A DNA stretch of 64,000 bases from Pyrus communis (GCF_963583255.1 NC_084816.1:10617600-10681599), one strand, 5' to 3'. Shown: positions 46,444-56,462, counted from the first letter of the stretch. Notes: generated from the letters alone by a model not told the origin. Made by a program: numbers and translations.

Positions 46444-46692
46444 CAGAGCTAGAAGAAGGAGATGATCGATACTGGAACAATTTAATAGAAGAAGAACTAC
46501 ACAACAAAGATAAGATGATGGAAGCCTAGAAGAGTTGAAAGCAGATAATCAAAAGTTGAAAAAGCAAATAATAATGCAACAAGTGGGGAATATGTCACAA
46601 CAGCACTGTGTAAAATTACATACAATAACTCAAGCATTAGACAAAAATATAAACATCACTGTGAGACCCACCATAATAAATGGAATAATGAC
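46444..46692 (+). pseudogene. Coding-like coiled-coil fragment, one frameshift, unrecognised
   Basis: Codons from 46444 read AELEEGDDRYWNNLIEEEL to a TAG near 46528. An overlapping frame then runs about 57 codons (LEELKADNQKLKKQIIM, QQVGNMSQQHCVKLHTI) to a TAA near 46696. Charge pattern and heptads suggest part of a coiled-coil protein. Host gene fragment or element-encoded: cannot be decided. Confidence 0.35.
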
Positions 46693-46796
46693 ATAAGAGT
46701 AAATAAAAAAATGTTTTATCCATTATGGACATTTTCCACCAAAAATTCCCTTGTAATTAAAAATAAAACTGAAAAGGGCTTTCATTAAATTCCCAT

Positions 46797-47609
46797 CAAG
46801 GTCTAAAATATCGATATTATCGGCAATTTTTGAGAGGGTGATATTTTCACACTTATCCACTAAATTATCATCAATATATCGATATTATCGTCGATAATAT
46901 CGGAGACGATATTTTTAGCATTTGAATGCATATATTTGGGCAAGATATCGCGATATTATTGATAATCGCGAGATGAAACCCAAAAATACTTGAAAAATGC
47001 TGAGAAGTCTCAATCTTGTGCATAGAGGATTCGAATCCCTCCCTTTGTCAACCACGCACCAGGGCCTTATCCAACTCGCTACAGATGTGTTTGTGATTAC
47101 ATATTCAGCCTGTAATATTTATATGGTCGTTAAGATGTCTACAAGGCTTGCAAGCTAATATTTATTATCTAGGATAAATTTCTATATTTAAAAAAACACC
47201 ATGGGGATTCGAACCCCTCCCATTTTACTCCTTCAACACCTTGACCACCATATCACTTATGTTTGCTAGCTCGGATAAATTTCTTTCATTAATTACTTGG
47301 ATGAATTTCTTATCTAGGATAAATTTCTTTCATTAATTACTACATATTTTCTACACTCACAATGTTTGCTAGCTCGCTATATAATCAACTTAAATCAGTT
47401 AAATCCATCATGCAATGCATTTCGTTCTAATTTTTTTGTGATAAACTAATAGATAATTGACTAAATAAACATCCTGCAAAGTTTCAATAAAAAATTCCAT
47501 GGTTTCTATTCAATTTTTATCAATATCGATAATATCCCGATATTTCCATCGAAATTTCCGTGTTTTTGGACTACCGATATTTCCGATATCATCGATATTT
47601 TAGACCTTG
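46797..47609. mobile_element. Non-autonomous hAT-like element
   Basis: Ends CAAGGTCTAAAATATCG and the complement at 47609, flanked by 8-bp ATTCCCAT (46789-46796) and ATCCCCAT (47610-47617), seven of eight matching. Subterminal regions are full of CGATATTATCG palindromes. The interior contains two 'GGATTCGAAYCCCTCCC' pieces that look like tRNA B-box sequences. No transposase. Confidence 0.75.
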
Positions 47610-47671
47610 ATCCCCATTTTGTAAATGATGAATAAAATATTTTGTAGATTCCATATTTTAATTTTATTTTT

Positions 47672-47842
47672 AATTTGAGAAATGATAATCAGAGTGAGAC
47701 TATCCATGGACCCACTATCACCTCAAAATTGAACATTTATTCTCGTGCCAACATTATAAAATATTGTATAAAAAACATGAGGTGACAAAGAGTCGCTAGA
47801 GACTCCACCTTTTGAGAGAGCATTCTTAGCATTTCTCAAATT
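47672..47842. mobile_element. MITE with AATTTGAGAAATG termini
   Basis: A perfect 13-bp inverted repeat at the ends, and weaker pairing further in (GAGTGAGACT against GGAGTCTC). A sister copy begins only a few bases later (47845). Confidence 0.6.
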
Positions 47843-47844
47843 GA

Positions 47845-48982
47845 AAAATGCTAAAGAGACTCTCTCAAAGTGAGACTTTTTATGGACTCAATGCCACCTG
47901 ACAGTTTAACGTTTCTTCTCATGCCAACATTATTAAACATCGTACCAAAAATATGACGTGGCCAAGGTTCTAAAAGACGCTAAACGCTAGTCGGACGGTG
48001 GCCTAGAGACTAGCGCTAGACGGGGCCTAGGAGGATTTACGTAAAATCGTATAAACAAATGCTCATTTATACTTTAAAAAATATATAATTGTACTGAAAT
48101 ACATAGATTACAAAATAAAGTAACATATAGATTGTTTTAAGTAAATTTATTACATATATGTATATATAATAATAATAAAAATAAAAATAAAATATGACTT
48201 ATGTGCAAAAGTTGAGGAATATTTCTTTTGGTTTTGCAACATTTTTTCTTGGAATGGGATCCTGTCCAGATCACTTCCTCCTAATCCACCAAGTTCGGAG
48301 ATCTGGGCCATTGAAATTTGATCTAATGGCTACAAACAGGGGCCCATTTTAAAGGTTATAATAACTTTAGATGTTTGATCAAATTTCAATGGTCCATATT
48401 TTCCGGATCCCTTCCCTTTTTTCTTAGCCTAATATGTTTTAATCATTGTTGGGCCTTACTTTTCATTAAAAAAGGATTGAGCCTTGTTTTCACATTAAAC
48501 AAATAAATAAATAAAAATTTATTCCCTAATTTTAAAAGAACTATCAGCCAACTTTAAAATCTCTAACTTTAACCCTAGCCAACATAAACTTTGCGTTGTC
48601 GCACTTCTTCTTCTACGCAATTGTAGATTTTACAGAGCTCCCTTTCTCCCACTCTCGCTTCTTCTCTTGTCAAATGTTTTATGTCGACTCCTCTTCTTTG
48701 TACATAGAGGAGGGAATAGGCACAGCAACATGATGGCTACCTTTGCAGTGATATTTTTTTCTTGAGTTACAGAACCGCCTGGGGGTTGCCGAGGCCGCCT
48801 AGCCATCCCAGGAGGCCGTCTAGGCACCGCCTAATAGTCTAGTTGACTTGTTGAACGATTTTGGTGAATTCATGGCGATCAGCCGCTGTTGAGCACCTAG
48901 GTTAATTTTTAGAACACTGGAGGTGGCAGAGAATCTATAGAGAGTCCCACTTTTTGGAGTCTCTTTTGCACTTCTCATATAA
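47845..48982. mobile_element. Second copy of the same MITE, split by a hAT-like insertion
   Basis: The left part (47845-47962: AAATGCTAAAGAGACTC, ATGGACTCAATGCCACC) and right part (48920-48982: GAGAGTCCCACTTT, GGAGTCTCTTTTGCACTTCTC) rebuild a copy of the 47672 MITE. The 957-bp element 47963-48919 lies between them. Confidence 0.6.
47963..48919. mobile_element. Non-autonomous hAT-like element, nested
   Basis: Left end CAAGGTTCTAAAAG, right end the complement of CAGTGTTCTAAAAA. The flanking 8-bp repeats are GACGTGGC (47955) and GAGGTGGC (48920), seven of eight matching. Subterminal regions carry repeated GCCTAGACGG / CTAGGCGG motifs. A small MITE-like block (48250-48415, 'GGATCCTGTCCAGATC' against 'TTTTCCGGATCCCTTCC') lies inside. 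Confidence 0.78.
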
Positions 48983-49038
48983 TTTTTGGAAAGAATTATT
49001 TTTTGGGTACAAATTTCTAGAAAGATATTTTTTGGAGA

Positions 49039-49176
49039 GTGTTATCCACGCGCCTATTTTTACTTCTCACACACCCTTCTTAATTTCTTACCGTCAGATC
49101 AAATGAATTGAAGAAGATCAACCAGAAAAAATTAAAAAGAGTTTGTGGGAGGTAAAATGGGTGTGTGAATAGCACT
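49039..49176. mobile_element. Short palindromic MITE, AGTGCTATCCACAC family
   Basis: Starts AGTGTTATCCACGCG and ends GTGTGAATAGCACT. Relatives lie at 50775-50915, 56621-56762 and, in part, 31281. Confidence 0.7.
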
Positions 49177-49546
49177 ACTTAAAAAAAAAATTAAAAAAAT
49201 TAAAAAAAAATCCCAAAGTAGCTTGGATTCAGTAAGTGGGATGAATTTTTATATGTTATTGGGTAAATTACATAAAATCTCAACTATTGGTCACACGACA
49301 CTATCATACCTCATTTTTTATAATTGACAATGTCATACCTCATTTTTAGAATTTGGTCCAATGGTATGCCTCTGTCAATTTGTTTGTTAATTTTTCTATT
49401 AAATGCTGACGTGGCTTGAGAGGGGACCCACTTCCTAGCCAAGTGGATAAAAATATTAATAAATTAAAATAAATTATTTTATTATTTTTATGTTAAAACA
49501 TGTGGGACCCACCCCCCTATAATTCTCACCCTTTCTTCCCCTTTTT

Positions 49547-49930
49547 CTTCCTAATCCGAACCCATCTCTCACCCGCCTCTTCTACACCAAATCCTCCTTC
49601 GACGACGACCCATCTGACCAAAAGGACCCTTCTGACCCAAAGGAACCCACAGACCCAAATCCCCAATCTCACTCTTCCTCTTGCTCTTCCTATTTCAGAG
49701 ACGTCAAAGCCAGCCTTAGGCAACACCAACAACACCAACAATCGCCACCACCGGCCGAATAGAGAAGACCCACTCCTCAAAATCCATCATATACAAACCT
49801 TTCCCCTCTAGGATCTCCAAAGTTGCTTCCTTGGAAGAAATCTGCAAAAACCTCTCGAGTTTCAGCGCCGATCCTCCGTGCCGAACCCCACTGAACCAGG
49901 CCCTACATCCTCGTCACCTCGCCGACCTTA
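49547..49930 (+). pseudogene. Captured host gene fragment, unidentified, presequence-like start
   Basis: The frame from 49547 reads LPNPNPSLTRLFYTKSSF, then an Asp/Pro/Ser-rich stretch and YFRDVKASLRQHQQHQQSPP up to TAG 49760. Codon-like sequence continues in another phase with SKVASLEEICKNLSSF (49816). The RLFYTK-like start suggests an organellar presequence. I do not recognise the parent gene with confidence. Confidence 0.5.
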
Positions 49931-50138
49931 TCCCCAGGCCCGACAAACTCGTTACAAAAAAAAAAAAAAAATCTGGGTTTTTTTGGTCCAAATTTTTTTC
50001 TAAATAAAAAGGTGAAGAATGGATGAAGGAAGAAGGTGAAAAATGGAGGTGACGAATGGATGAAGGTGAAGAATGAAGGTGAAGGTGAAGGTGAGAAAGA
50101 TAGGAGAGAGAGAGATGGAACGCATCAGAGAGCTGAAG

Positions 50139-50354
50139 GTTTGGATCATGGATCTCTGCCGCGTACTTGCCCCACGGTCTTTGTCGGGCCCCTTGGTAGT
50201 GCTTCTTCTTCTCTTCGTTTGAACTCACTTTCTGAACCGCCACTGGCTTCACGGTGGCTTGGTTCAAGTTGGCAAATTGGATCCACACAGTTTTGTTGGG
50301 AAGTGAGATTGTGAATGCAGGTTTTCGGACCGGGTTGGCAGGTTTAGGTTGCAA
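50139..50354 (-). pseudogene. Captured AP2/ERF transcription factor fragment
   Basis: The minus-strand frame from 50354 has a linker (NPVRKPAFTISLPNK, VAVQKVSSNEEKKK) followed by the first half of an AP2/ERF DNA-binding domain (HYQGARQRPWGKYAAEIHDP). The domain then ends abruptly in low-complexity sequence at about 50139. In the family this reads YRGVRQRPWGKFAAEIRDP; R-to-Q and V-to-A changes hit conserved DNA-contact strands. The linker resembles group IX ERFs (ERF5-like), from memory. With half the domain missing it cannot bind DNA as a normal ERF. Confidence 0.8.
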
Positions 50355-50774
50355 GGAGGGCGGGGAGAGGTGGGTTTAGCGGGGAAATGTGACGTGGGTG
50401 GGGAAGGGGTCGGAGGTTGCAGGAAAGGGGAAGGAGAAGGAGAAAGGATCTGGGTTTTGGAATTGGGTTGCAAGGAAGGGGAAGGGGTCGGGGAAGATGG
50501 GTGTTTGGGTTTTATTTTTTTTTATTTTTCTTTAAGGGTACATTGTTATTTTGAATATTTTATTAATTTTTTAATAAAAAGTGGATCCCAAATTAACCCA
50601 CATCAGCATTTAACTGAGAAATTCACAGCCAAGCTAACGGAAGGTATAGCATTGGACCAAATTCTAAAGATGAGGTATGACATTGTCAATTTTAAAAGAT
50701 GAGGTATGATAGTGTCGTGAGACCAATAGTTGAGATAGTTTTTTGTCATTTAACCTATGGTATTATATTTAGGA

Positions 50775-50915
50775 AGTGCTATATCCATACTCTTTTTTAC
50801 TTTCTATACACCCTTACTAATTTTTGGTCATTAATTTTCTTTAACTCATTCAATTCAACCGTTGAAAATTGAGAAAAGTGTATAAAAAAATACAAATGAG
50901 TATGTGGATAGCACT
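50775..50915. mobile_element. Short palindromic MITE, AGTGCTATCCACAC family
   Basis: Starts AGTGCTATATCCATAC and ends TATGTGGATAGCACT, directly beside the MULE. Confidence 0.75.
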
Positions 50916-51111
50916 AACTTATATTAGTAGCATTGAAGGACGTAACCATTTGCTTGCCGATTTTGCTTTGTTTTATAGTGTTGAACGACGCAACCATGTG
51001 CTTGCCAAATTTGCTGTGTTAGTTTAGACAGTCTCATATATATTCCAATGTCGGTGGGCTGATAAGTTTTGACCATGCTTTCTTGCTTAATTTCCTGCCC
51101 ACGTCGTGTAC

Positions 51112-51160
51112 CCGCAGGAATCTCACGATTCCAGGACTCCTCGCAAGTCTTGAGAGCGCA
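51112..51160 (-). repeat. Inverted fragment of the sequence at 51658-51700
   Basis: CACGATTCCAG..., CTCGCAAGTCTTGAGAGCGC here is the complement of the head of the SINE-like unit at 51655, about 36 of 38 bases matching. A weaker piece (AAAGTCTTGAGCGCAAC) recurs near 55603. Confidence 0.6.
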
Positions 51161-51425
51161 AAATATAGCCATAGATAGAGATCCCAGCCAGATTTCACCC
51201 TATCATATTCTAAGGATCCGAAGATCTGAACTTTTGAAATTTAATCCAACAGTTAAAAACAGGGAATCCTTCTAAAAATAATTTGTAGCAGTTGAATCAA
51301 ATTTTCAAAAGTCTAGATCTCCGGATCCTTAAGACTTGGTGGGGGGATCTAGTTGGGATCTCTGTCCTACATAATTTTCATAAAAGGTGGATTGGACAAC
51401 ATACACGTTGATTTATAGCTATATT
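51158..51425 (+). repeat. Copy of the dioxygenase promoter segment, split by the MITE
   Basis: Outside the MITE, 'AAAATATAGCCATA', 'AAAAGGTGGRYTG' and 'CAACATACACGTTGATTTAT' match 52348-52415, which lies about 180 bp upstream of the dioxygenase ATG. Confidence 0.75.
51174..51367. mobile_element. MITE inserted in a duplicated promoter segment
   Basis: Termini GATAGAGATCCCA and the complement of GGACAGAGATCCCA, with arms of about 75 bp (GGATCCGAAGATCTGAACTT against its partner). Flanked by TA. The paralogous site at 52356 (AGCCATACATAAC) is empty, which confirms the borders. Confidence 0.75.
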
Positions 51426-51654
51426 TTAAGTTAAAAGCCATCATGTCATGGAAGACCATGGGTAATGCTACACTTACCATAATATTGTACCAACACTTGT
51501 ATCATATATCTAATAGAGGTGGGTCTGCCAACGCATGTGAATCTCATCTTTATTAGAAAAATAATATAAGTAATGATACAACTAGATGATGAGAATAACA
51601 TTTTTGCATAAAATATGATTGATATTTTGACTTGCATAAAATATGGGTGATGCC

Positions 51655-51835
51655 GGTGGCGCTCTCAAGACTTGCGAGGACTTCTGGAATCGTGGGTTTG
51701 AAACCCGTTGCTGGTGTGGAAGCTAGACTTGTGGCTAAGGAGAGGCTGAAATGCCTCTGTGAGTCTTCCTCCAAAAATGATGGATAATCGTGGCTTGTCA
51801 TCAGTTTTCCTCATTTTTAAAATAAAAAACATTGT
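51655..51835 (+). mobile_element. tRNA-derived SINE-like element
   Basis: Head GGTGGCGCTCTCAAGAC, B-box-like GGGTTTGAAACCCG (51694), then a body ending GATGGATAATCGTGGCTTGTC and an A-rich tail. The 3' part matches the copy at 55060-55275. Confidence 0.5.
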
Positions 51836-52347
51836 TGAAAAGGAAGAACTGATCTTTGATTATCAAACTGATTGGATACTCTTGTAGACCTATTATATAA
51901 CTCTTATAGACCCATCATTCATCTCAGAAACTTCATTTTGAAATTGATTAGTTTAGTACTTAAATATATTGTAGAATAATTAGATAGCTAATTTATCAAA
52001 ACAAAAAAAGAAAAAAACTACTTAATTCTTGTAGACTGGTCATTTCAATGTTATTTGTTTATCTCGGCAAGTATGAGATGGTTGGCCACCGACACCAAAT
52101 GAATTAGTGATTCCTAAGGCTGACTTCTGGATTTGGACCCCATTTGTACCCTTTTTGTGATGATCCTAAGAATTAAATTTTATGCGATAATCGTTCATCA
52201 TGCGATCAGAAATTATTTTGATTTTTTTATTTAAAATTAAATATAGTGCCTAACAAAAACTAAACGCATAATGTACGATGAACAAATAAAATATGAGAAT
52301 CCTCACAAACAAAATCCGGAGAAGATCCTCATCCCTTACTTCTCACC

Positions 52348-52591
52348 ACAAAATATAGCCATACATAACTTTCGTAAAAGGTGGGCTGCACAACATACAC
52401 GTTGATTTATAATAAGGATTATGAACACGAGAAATTTGATGACATACGTTCCAGCTTCTCAGTGTCTACCTAGCTCTATAAAAAGGAACCATTTCCTTCA
52501 TTTATCATCACAAAAGTTTCATCTCTATATTCTTTTTACTCATCCTCTTCTGATATACATAATATTCTCCGAGTCCTTGAAATTTGAAGGT
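52348..52591 (+). promoter_or_regulatory. Core promoter and leader of the dioxygenase gene
   Basis: A TATA box (CTCTATAAAAAGG) at 52474-52486 lies about 110 bp before the ATG, leaving a leader of roughly 80 bp. A segment upstream (52348-52415) is duplicated at 51158-51425. Confidence 0.6.
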
Positions 52592-53955
52592 ATGGCTCCA
52601 GTTGCTACTCAAACCATGGATGTAAAGAGCATCAAATCACTTGCGGAATCACCCGCTCTCAGCTCTGTTCCTTCTGCTTATGCCTTCAACATAAATTCCA
52701 ACGATGAAGCAGATCCAAACGATCCCGAATTTGCAATCCCCATAGTTGATATGTCTCTTCTCACCTCCGGATCTCCTGATCAACGGTCCAAAATAGTCCA
52801 CAACCTCATCAAAATTTGCCAAGAATGGGGCTTTTTCATTGTAAGTAGTTTAACTAAGTACTAACTACTTCAGTTATTTTTTAGGAGAAATATTTGAGTG
52901 ACGGTTGCTAGTGTTTTAGAGTTACTTGTAGCAATTTGATAAAGAAAACAACAAAAATGATACTTTTGTCACATTTTCAATAAAATATTTGTATCATCTC
53001 TCTAATAGAGATCAGTCCCATATGCGCATTTATTGGAGAGGTGGGATAAATATGGTATGAAAAATGTAGTAAGCATAGCATTACTCGAAAAAAAAAAAAC
53101 AGAAGCAAGCTAATTAATCATGATCACGATTATTCATTGCAGGCAATTAACCATGGAGTCCCAGAGAGTCTAATGAAGGGGATGATTGACGCGTGCCATG
53201 GATTTTTCAGCCTCCCAGACGAAGAGAAGGAGGAGTTCAAATCCGGAAATGATGTGCTGGAGATGTTTAAGTACGGAACCAGCTACAATCTTGCATTAGA
53301 CAAAGTCCTTCTCTGGAGGGACTTCTTCAAGGTGAGAGTACATCCCGAGTTCTACTCCCTCTACAAACCGGCTTGCTTCAGTGAGGTTTCAATGGAGTTC
53401 AGCAAGAGAACAAGAGAAGTAGCATTGGAGATAACACGTGCAATCTCCGAAAGTTTGGGACTGGAGCCCAACTACATACATGATGCGATGAACATGGATC
53501 GCGGCCTACAAATGCTCGCCGCCAACTACTATCCGCCTTGCCCTCAGCCAGAACATGCAATTGGTATACCACATCACACTGATCATGGCCTTGTCACCCT
53601 CCTTATCCAGAATGAGATGAATGGTCTCCAAGTTGAACATAACGGCAAGTGGCTCACCGTCAATGGCCCTGCCAACGGTTTCTTTGTCAACCTCGCTGAC
53701 CAAATGCAAATTCTTACTAATGGCAAATACAAGAGCGTGATGCATCGGGCAACTGTGAACAGCAAAGCTACGAGGATATCTATTGCCATACCACATGGAC
53801 CATCTGTTGATACACTTATCGCACCGGCACCGGAGTTATTGGAAAAAGAAGGCCAAGCTCCGAAATACATTGGAATGAATTATAAGGAGTATATCCAGCT
53901 TCAACAGAGCGGCAAGAACTACATGAAATCCACCTTTGATCACATACTAGCGTAA
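52592..53955 (+). CDS. 2-oxoglutarate/Fe(II)-dependent dioxygenase (DOXC class)
   Basis: Two exons (52592-52840, 53143-53955) with GTAAGT and TTGCAG borders give 353 residues, normal for the family. The N-terminal DIOX_N domain (about 45-140) has FAIPIVDMSLL and the splice-spanning GFFI-AINHGVP. The C-terminal Fe2OG domain has NYYPPCPQPE, the iron ligands HTD (in GIPHHTDHG) and the distal His (SVMHRATVN), plus the 2OG-binding RxS (TRISIA). Intact catalytic residues predict an active cytosolic hydroxylase/oxidase of specialised metabolism or hormone turnover. Sequence style resembles 2-ODD19 / DMR6-like proteins; the substrate cannot be told. Met 52592 is the first ATG after the TATA box in this frame. 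The intron carries a MITE-like insert. Confidence 0.92.
52930..53092. repeat. MITE-like repeat in the dioxygenase intron
   Basis: The right end GCATAGCATTACTCG and internal 'TCTCTAATAGAG' resemble the sequence at 51459-51600 and the TAATGCTA MITE at 16301. Confidence 0.45.
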
Positions 53956-54157
53956 CTGAGCTTTATACAGTCCCATGGCTTGGTCACACTTCAAACGATC
54001 TCAACCATATTGAAAGAGCTGCAGCTTCCTTTTGATTTCTTTTTCTTCGAACTGTTTTTAGTCTAAATTTCTCTTCTTTTGTTTCAATGATCATGTCATA
54101 TCGGAGTTGGCTTGATGTGCTATTAGCACCAAACAGCCTTTTAGTTCAATAATATTT
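53956..54157 (+). other. 3' UTR of the dioxygenase gene
   Basis: T-rich sequence; an AATAAT-type signal near 54147 could direct polyadenylation. Confidence 0.4.
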
Positions 54158-54297
54158 AAGGAGTTTTAACGAAACACTCTCGGTACTATTCACTTTTAAT
54201 GAAAATCCATATTTTTACTTTTTTCTAGTACTATTTACTACACCTTTATTTATCATTTTTCATTAAAACAAAACTTTTTTTAAAATTTTCGTTAATA
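54158..54297. mobile_element. MITE with GTTTTAACGAAA / TTTCGTTAA ends
   Basis: Begins AAGGAGTTTTAACGAAACAC and ends ATTTTCGTTAATATTT. It contains 'GGTACTATTCACTTTTAATG' and a related 'AGTACTATTTACTAC' internal repeat. I recall this as a common repeat in rosaceous genomes. Confidence 0.55.
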
Positions 54298-54299
54298 TT

Positions 54300-55045
54300 T
54301 ATATTATCAAACATCGCAGACTAGCAGCCAGTTTCGATTTAAAATAGGCTTCGGTTTTCAGGGGATGGGGCTTTCAATATATTTGGTCTTTTAAGCCAAT
54401 GATTGATTTGAAATTGAGCATAGAAAATAATACTCAATATAAATAAATAAACAAACAAATAAATAAATAAAATATGAATTTGTATATATTTGGTTCAATT
54501 CAGTTTTGAACCATCAAAATCGGAATTGAACCAATAGTTTTGGTTTGGTTTTCTAATTTTGATTTGGTCTTTCTCAGTTTCAGTACAGTGTTCAGTCCTT
54601 TTTTTCGGTTTTCAGTTTTCCAAGCCCACTCCAAATATATATACACGTACAACAAAACAACTTGATAATGTAGAGTTGAATTTATACAGTTTCCTAAGTT
54701 ATCTCTCATTAAACGAGAAAAGAGTAACAGATTGTTTAGTTTTCTAATTAACTTATCAATACGTGCTTTTGGCCATCACCGGATTGTGGTACAGCTTCCC
54801 CGTAATCAAATTCCGTTAGAGGTTAGATATGCCGTACGTACATTTTGTTAATTAGATTATCAATTCCATTAGTTTTACATTAATTGTTGTAAAATTAACC
54901 ATGTGCTTGCCTTGTATATTATTATATGTCGAGGACTTAAAATCATAGTATAAAATCTAGTTAAAAGAAAAGAGCGTACAATTAAAAGTGACAATGTACT
55001 TGCCCGATTGCTTTCATTTCCTTATGTCATTGATTATCTCACAAT
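54300..55045. other. Intergenic, no gene seen
   Basis: AT-rich; 'TTTTGGTTTGG/TTCGGTTTTCAG' words around 54480-54620 suggest another decayed element like that at 8608, without clear ends. Confidence 0.35.
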
Positions 55046-55059
55046 TCAAATGTTGGTGA

Positions 55060-55275
55060 ATCACAGCAAGTAGTTAGTGGTATGGGCAAGAACTACGGCT
55101 TCCTAATAAAAAAAAAGTGGGAGGTCCCAAGTTCGTTGCTTCGAGCTGATGAGTCTGCTTGACTATGGTCACAGGCAGGGTGAAATTCCCTATAGCCTCT
55201 CTGGGCTCGGAAGTAATGGATAACCGTAGCTTGCCACTAGTTGTCTCATTTTTAGAGAGAAAAAAAAAAAAGGAA
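55060..55275 (+). mobile_element. tRNA-derived SINE-like element
   Basis: An A-box-like TTAGTGGTATGGGC (55074) and B-box-like AAGTTCGTTGCTTC (55129) are followed by a body with GAGTCTGCTTGACTATGG and the 3' block ATGGATAACCGTAGCTTGCC, and an A-rich tail (55257-55280). Related to 51655-51835 and 43690-43858. Confidence 0.55.
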
Positions 55276-55651
55276 AAAAATGTTGGTGGGCTGTTCGGTT
55301 TGATTACACTTCCTTTGCTTTCCAAGCATCCCACGACAAAGAAAATATGCAGTAGATCCATAACCATATGAGAGGGACCCAGACTATCAAGTGACAAATC
55401 AACTCATTAGATTGTTAATCGATATACATTTAGACTCGTTTAGTTTGATTTTATCATAATAGGATGGTGAGATTGATAGGGGAGATGGCGGTGTAATATC
55501 TTATTATGATGAAATCAAACTAAATGAGTATTAATAGTTTCCGTTAACGTCCAATGAGTTGATTTGTCAATCTATTTAGCTAGCTATTCTAGAAGTCCTT
55601 GAAAGTCTTGAGCGCAACACCCCACTTGTCAAGATACATGTGCGATATAAG

Positions 55652-56395
55652 TTGGGATATTTGGAAATATAGCCATTTTTGAAATGTTGAAATATAACCT
55701 ACATTTTCTAATTTTATAAAACTAACCAAAATTAGAATTAAAAAGACTTAATTACCCTTAACCTTCTCTTAACACTCATGTGCTGTCTCTAGACTCCTCA
55801 TCTCCATTGAAACACCACCACCAAACTTCTCTTTACTCAAATGTAATTGAACCAAGTGATCCCGCCAAGCAGTAACTGCAATACTGGATGAAGAAACAGT
55901 CAAAACTAACAAAAGTTTTCTGAAAACTTATTCGTGGTGTGGCAATGAACCCAGTTGAGCATCCTCACGGAGGAGGTAATCACCACATATTAGATCGGCT
56001 ACAAGAGTATGGCGTAACGCTTCTCCTAGGAAGAAGGTTGGTTTCATTGCTGCTAGGTGGACTGGTGGTCTCAGAGGACAAGTTGCTGCAAACGTCTCTA
56101 AGGCAGACAAGTGATGAGATTACATTTTCGATTTTTTCTATATTTGCCGTGTTTGGACTGTTTATATTTTATTCAAAACTAGTTTGGAGCGTTTTGTGGA
56201 GGAAATTTTGTTGAAGAAAAAAAAAACAATTGGGACGAAGATTTAGAAAAGAAACACCACGATTCTGGAAGCAGGGAAGGTTTTAAACCTAGGGCAATAA
56301 GACTTTTTGACTTCAATTTTGGTTAGTTTTATAATAAATGAAAAATGTAGGTTATATTCCAATAGGTGATCTCTAAAATTTCCAAGTTTCCCAAA
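55652..56395. mobile_element. Small Mutator-like element carrying a uL2 gene fragment
   Basis: The ends form an imperfect inverted repeat of about 100 bp. Both contain 'ATATAACCTACATTTT' and 'ATAAAACTAACCAAAATT', followed by 'AAAAAG(A/T)CTTA'. The direct repeat ATAAGTT flanks it (55647-55653, 56395-56401), somewhat shorter than the usual 9-bp MULE duplication. No transposase. The interior holds the C-terminal coding end of ribosomal protein uL2 and unrelated sequence on either side. Confidence 0.7.
55933..56114 (+). pseudogene. Captured C-terminal fragment of cytosolic ribosomal protein uL2 (RPL8)
   Basis: The fragment opens with [17 protein letters not shown], the signature of uL2 around its peptidyl-transferase loop. 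A frameshift after NHH (near 55986) follows. The frame then reads [20 protein letters not shown] and RWTGGLRGQ to a TGA at 56112, matching the normal uL2 C-terminus with substitutions (for example RRTGR to RWTGG). Upstream of RGV the uL2 match ends abruptly. No intron sequence separates the parts. Confidence 0.85.
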
Positions 56396-56462
56396 TAAGT
56401 TAAGGCTTTCAACAAAAGTTTCAACTGACTATTGTGTTTGTTGAACTGCATTGCTGATTCTA

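Larger units (their letters stand above)
49261..50755. mobile_element. Mutator-like element carrying host gene fragments (Pack-MULE type)
   Basis: Long terminal inverted repeats of about 180 bp: the left begins GGGTAAATTACATAAAATCTC, the right (complement) GGTTAAATGACAAAAAACTATC, and both continue CAACTATTGGTC. They are flanked by a 9-bp duplication TATGTTATT (49252-49260) / TATGGTATT (50756-50764), eight of nine matching. These are MULE hallmarks. The interior has no transposase and is GC-richer than the flanks. It holds two apparently captured gene pieces: one on the plus strand (49547-49930) and an AP2/ERF piece on the minus strand (50139-50354). Confidence 0.85.

Noticed and set aside
47020..47240. 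tRNA genes suggested by GGATTCGAAYCCC sequences
   Set aside because: Only the B-box/T-arm-like part is present; no acceptor stem or anticodon arm pairs, and it lies within a hAT-like element.
49526..49780. Arg/Val-rich minus-strand frame in the MULE
   Set aside because: Antisense shadow of the captured fragment whose plus-strand frame reads as a normal protein.
53506..53870. Two minus-strand frames of about 95 codons
   Set aside because: Shadows of the dioxygenase exon 2.
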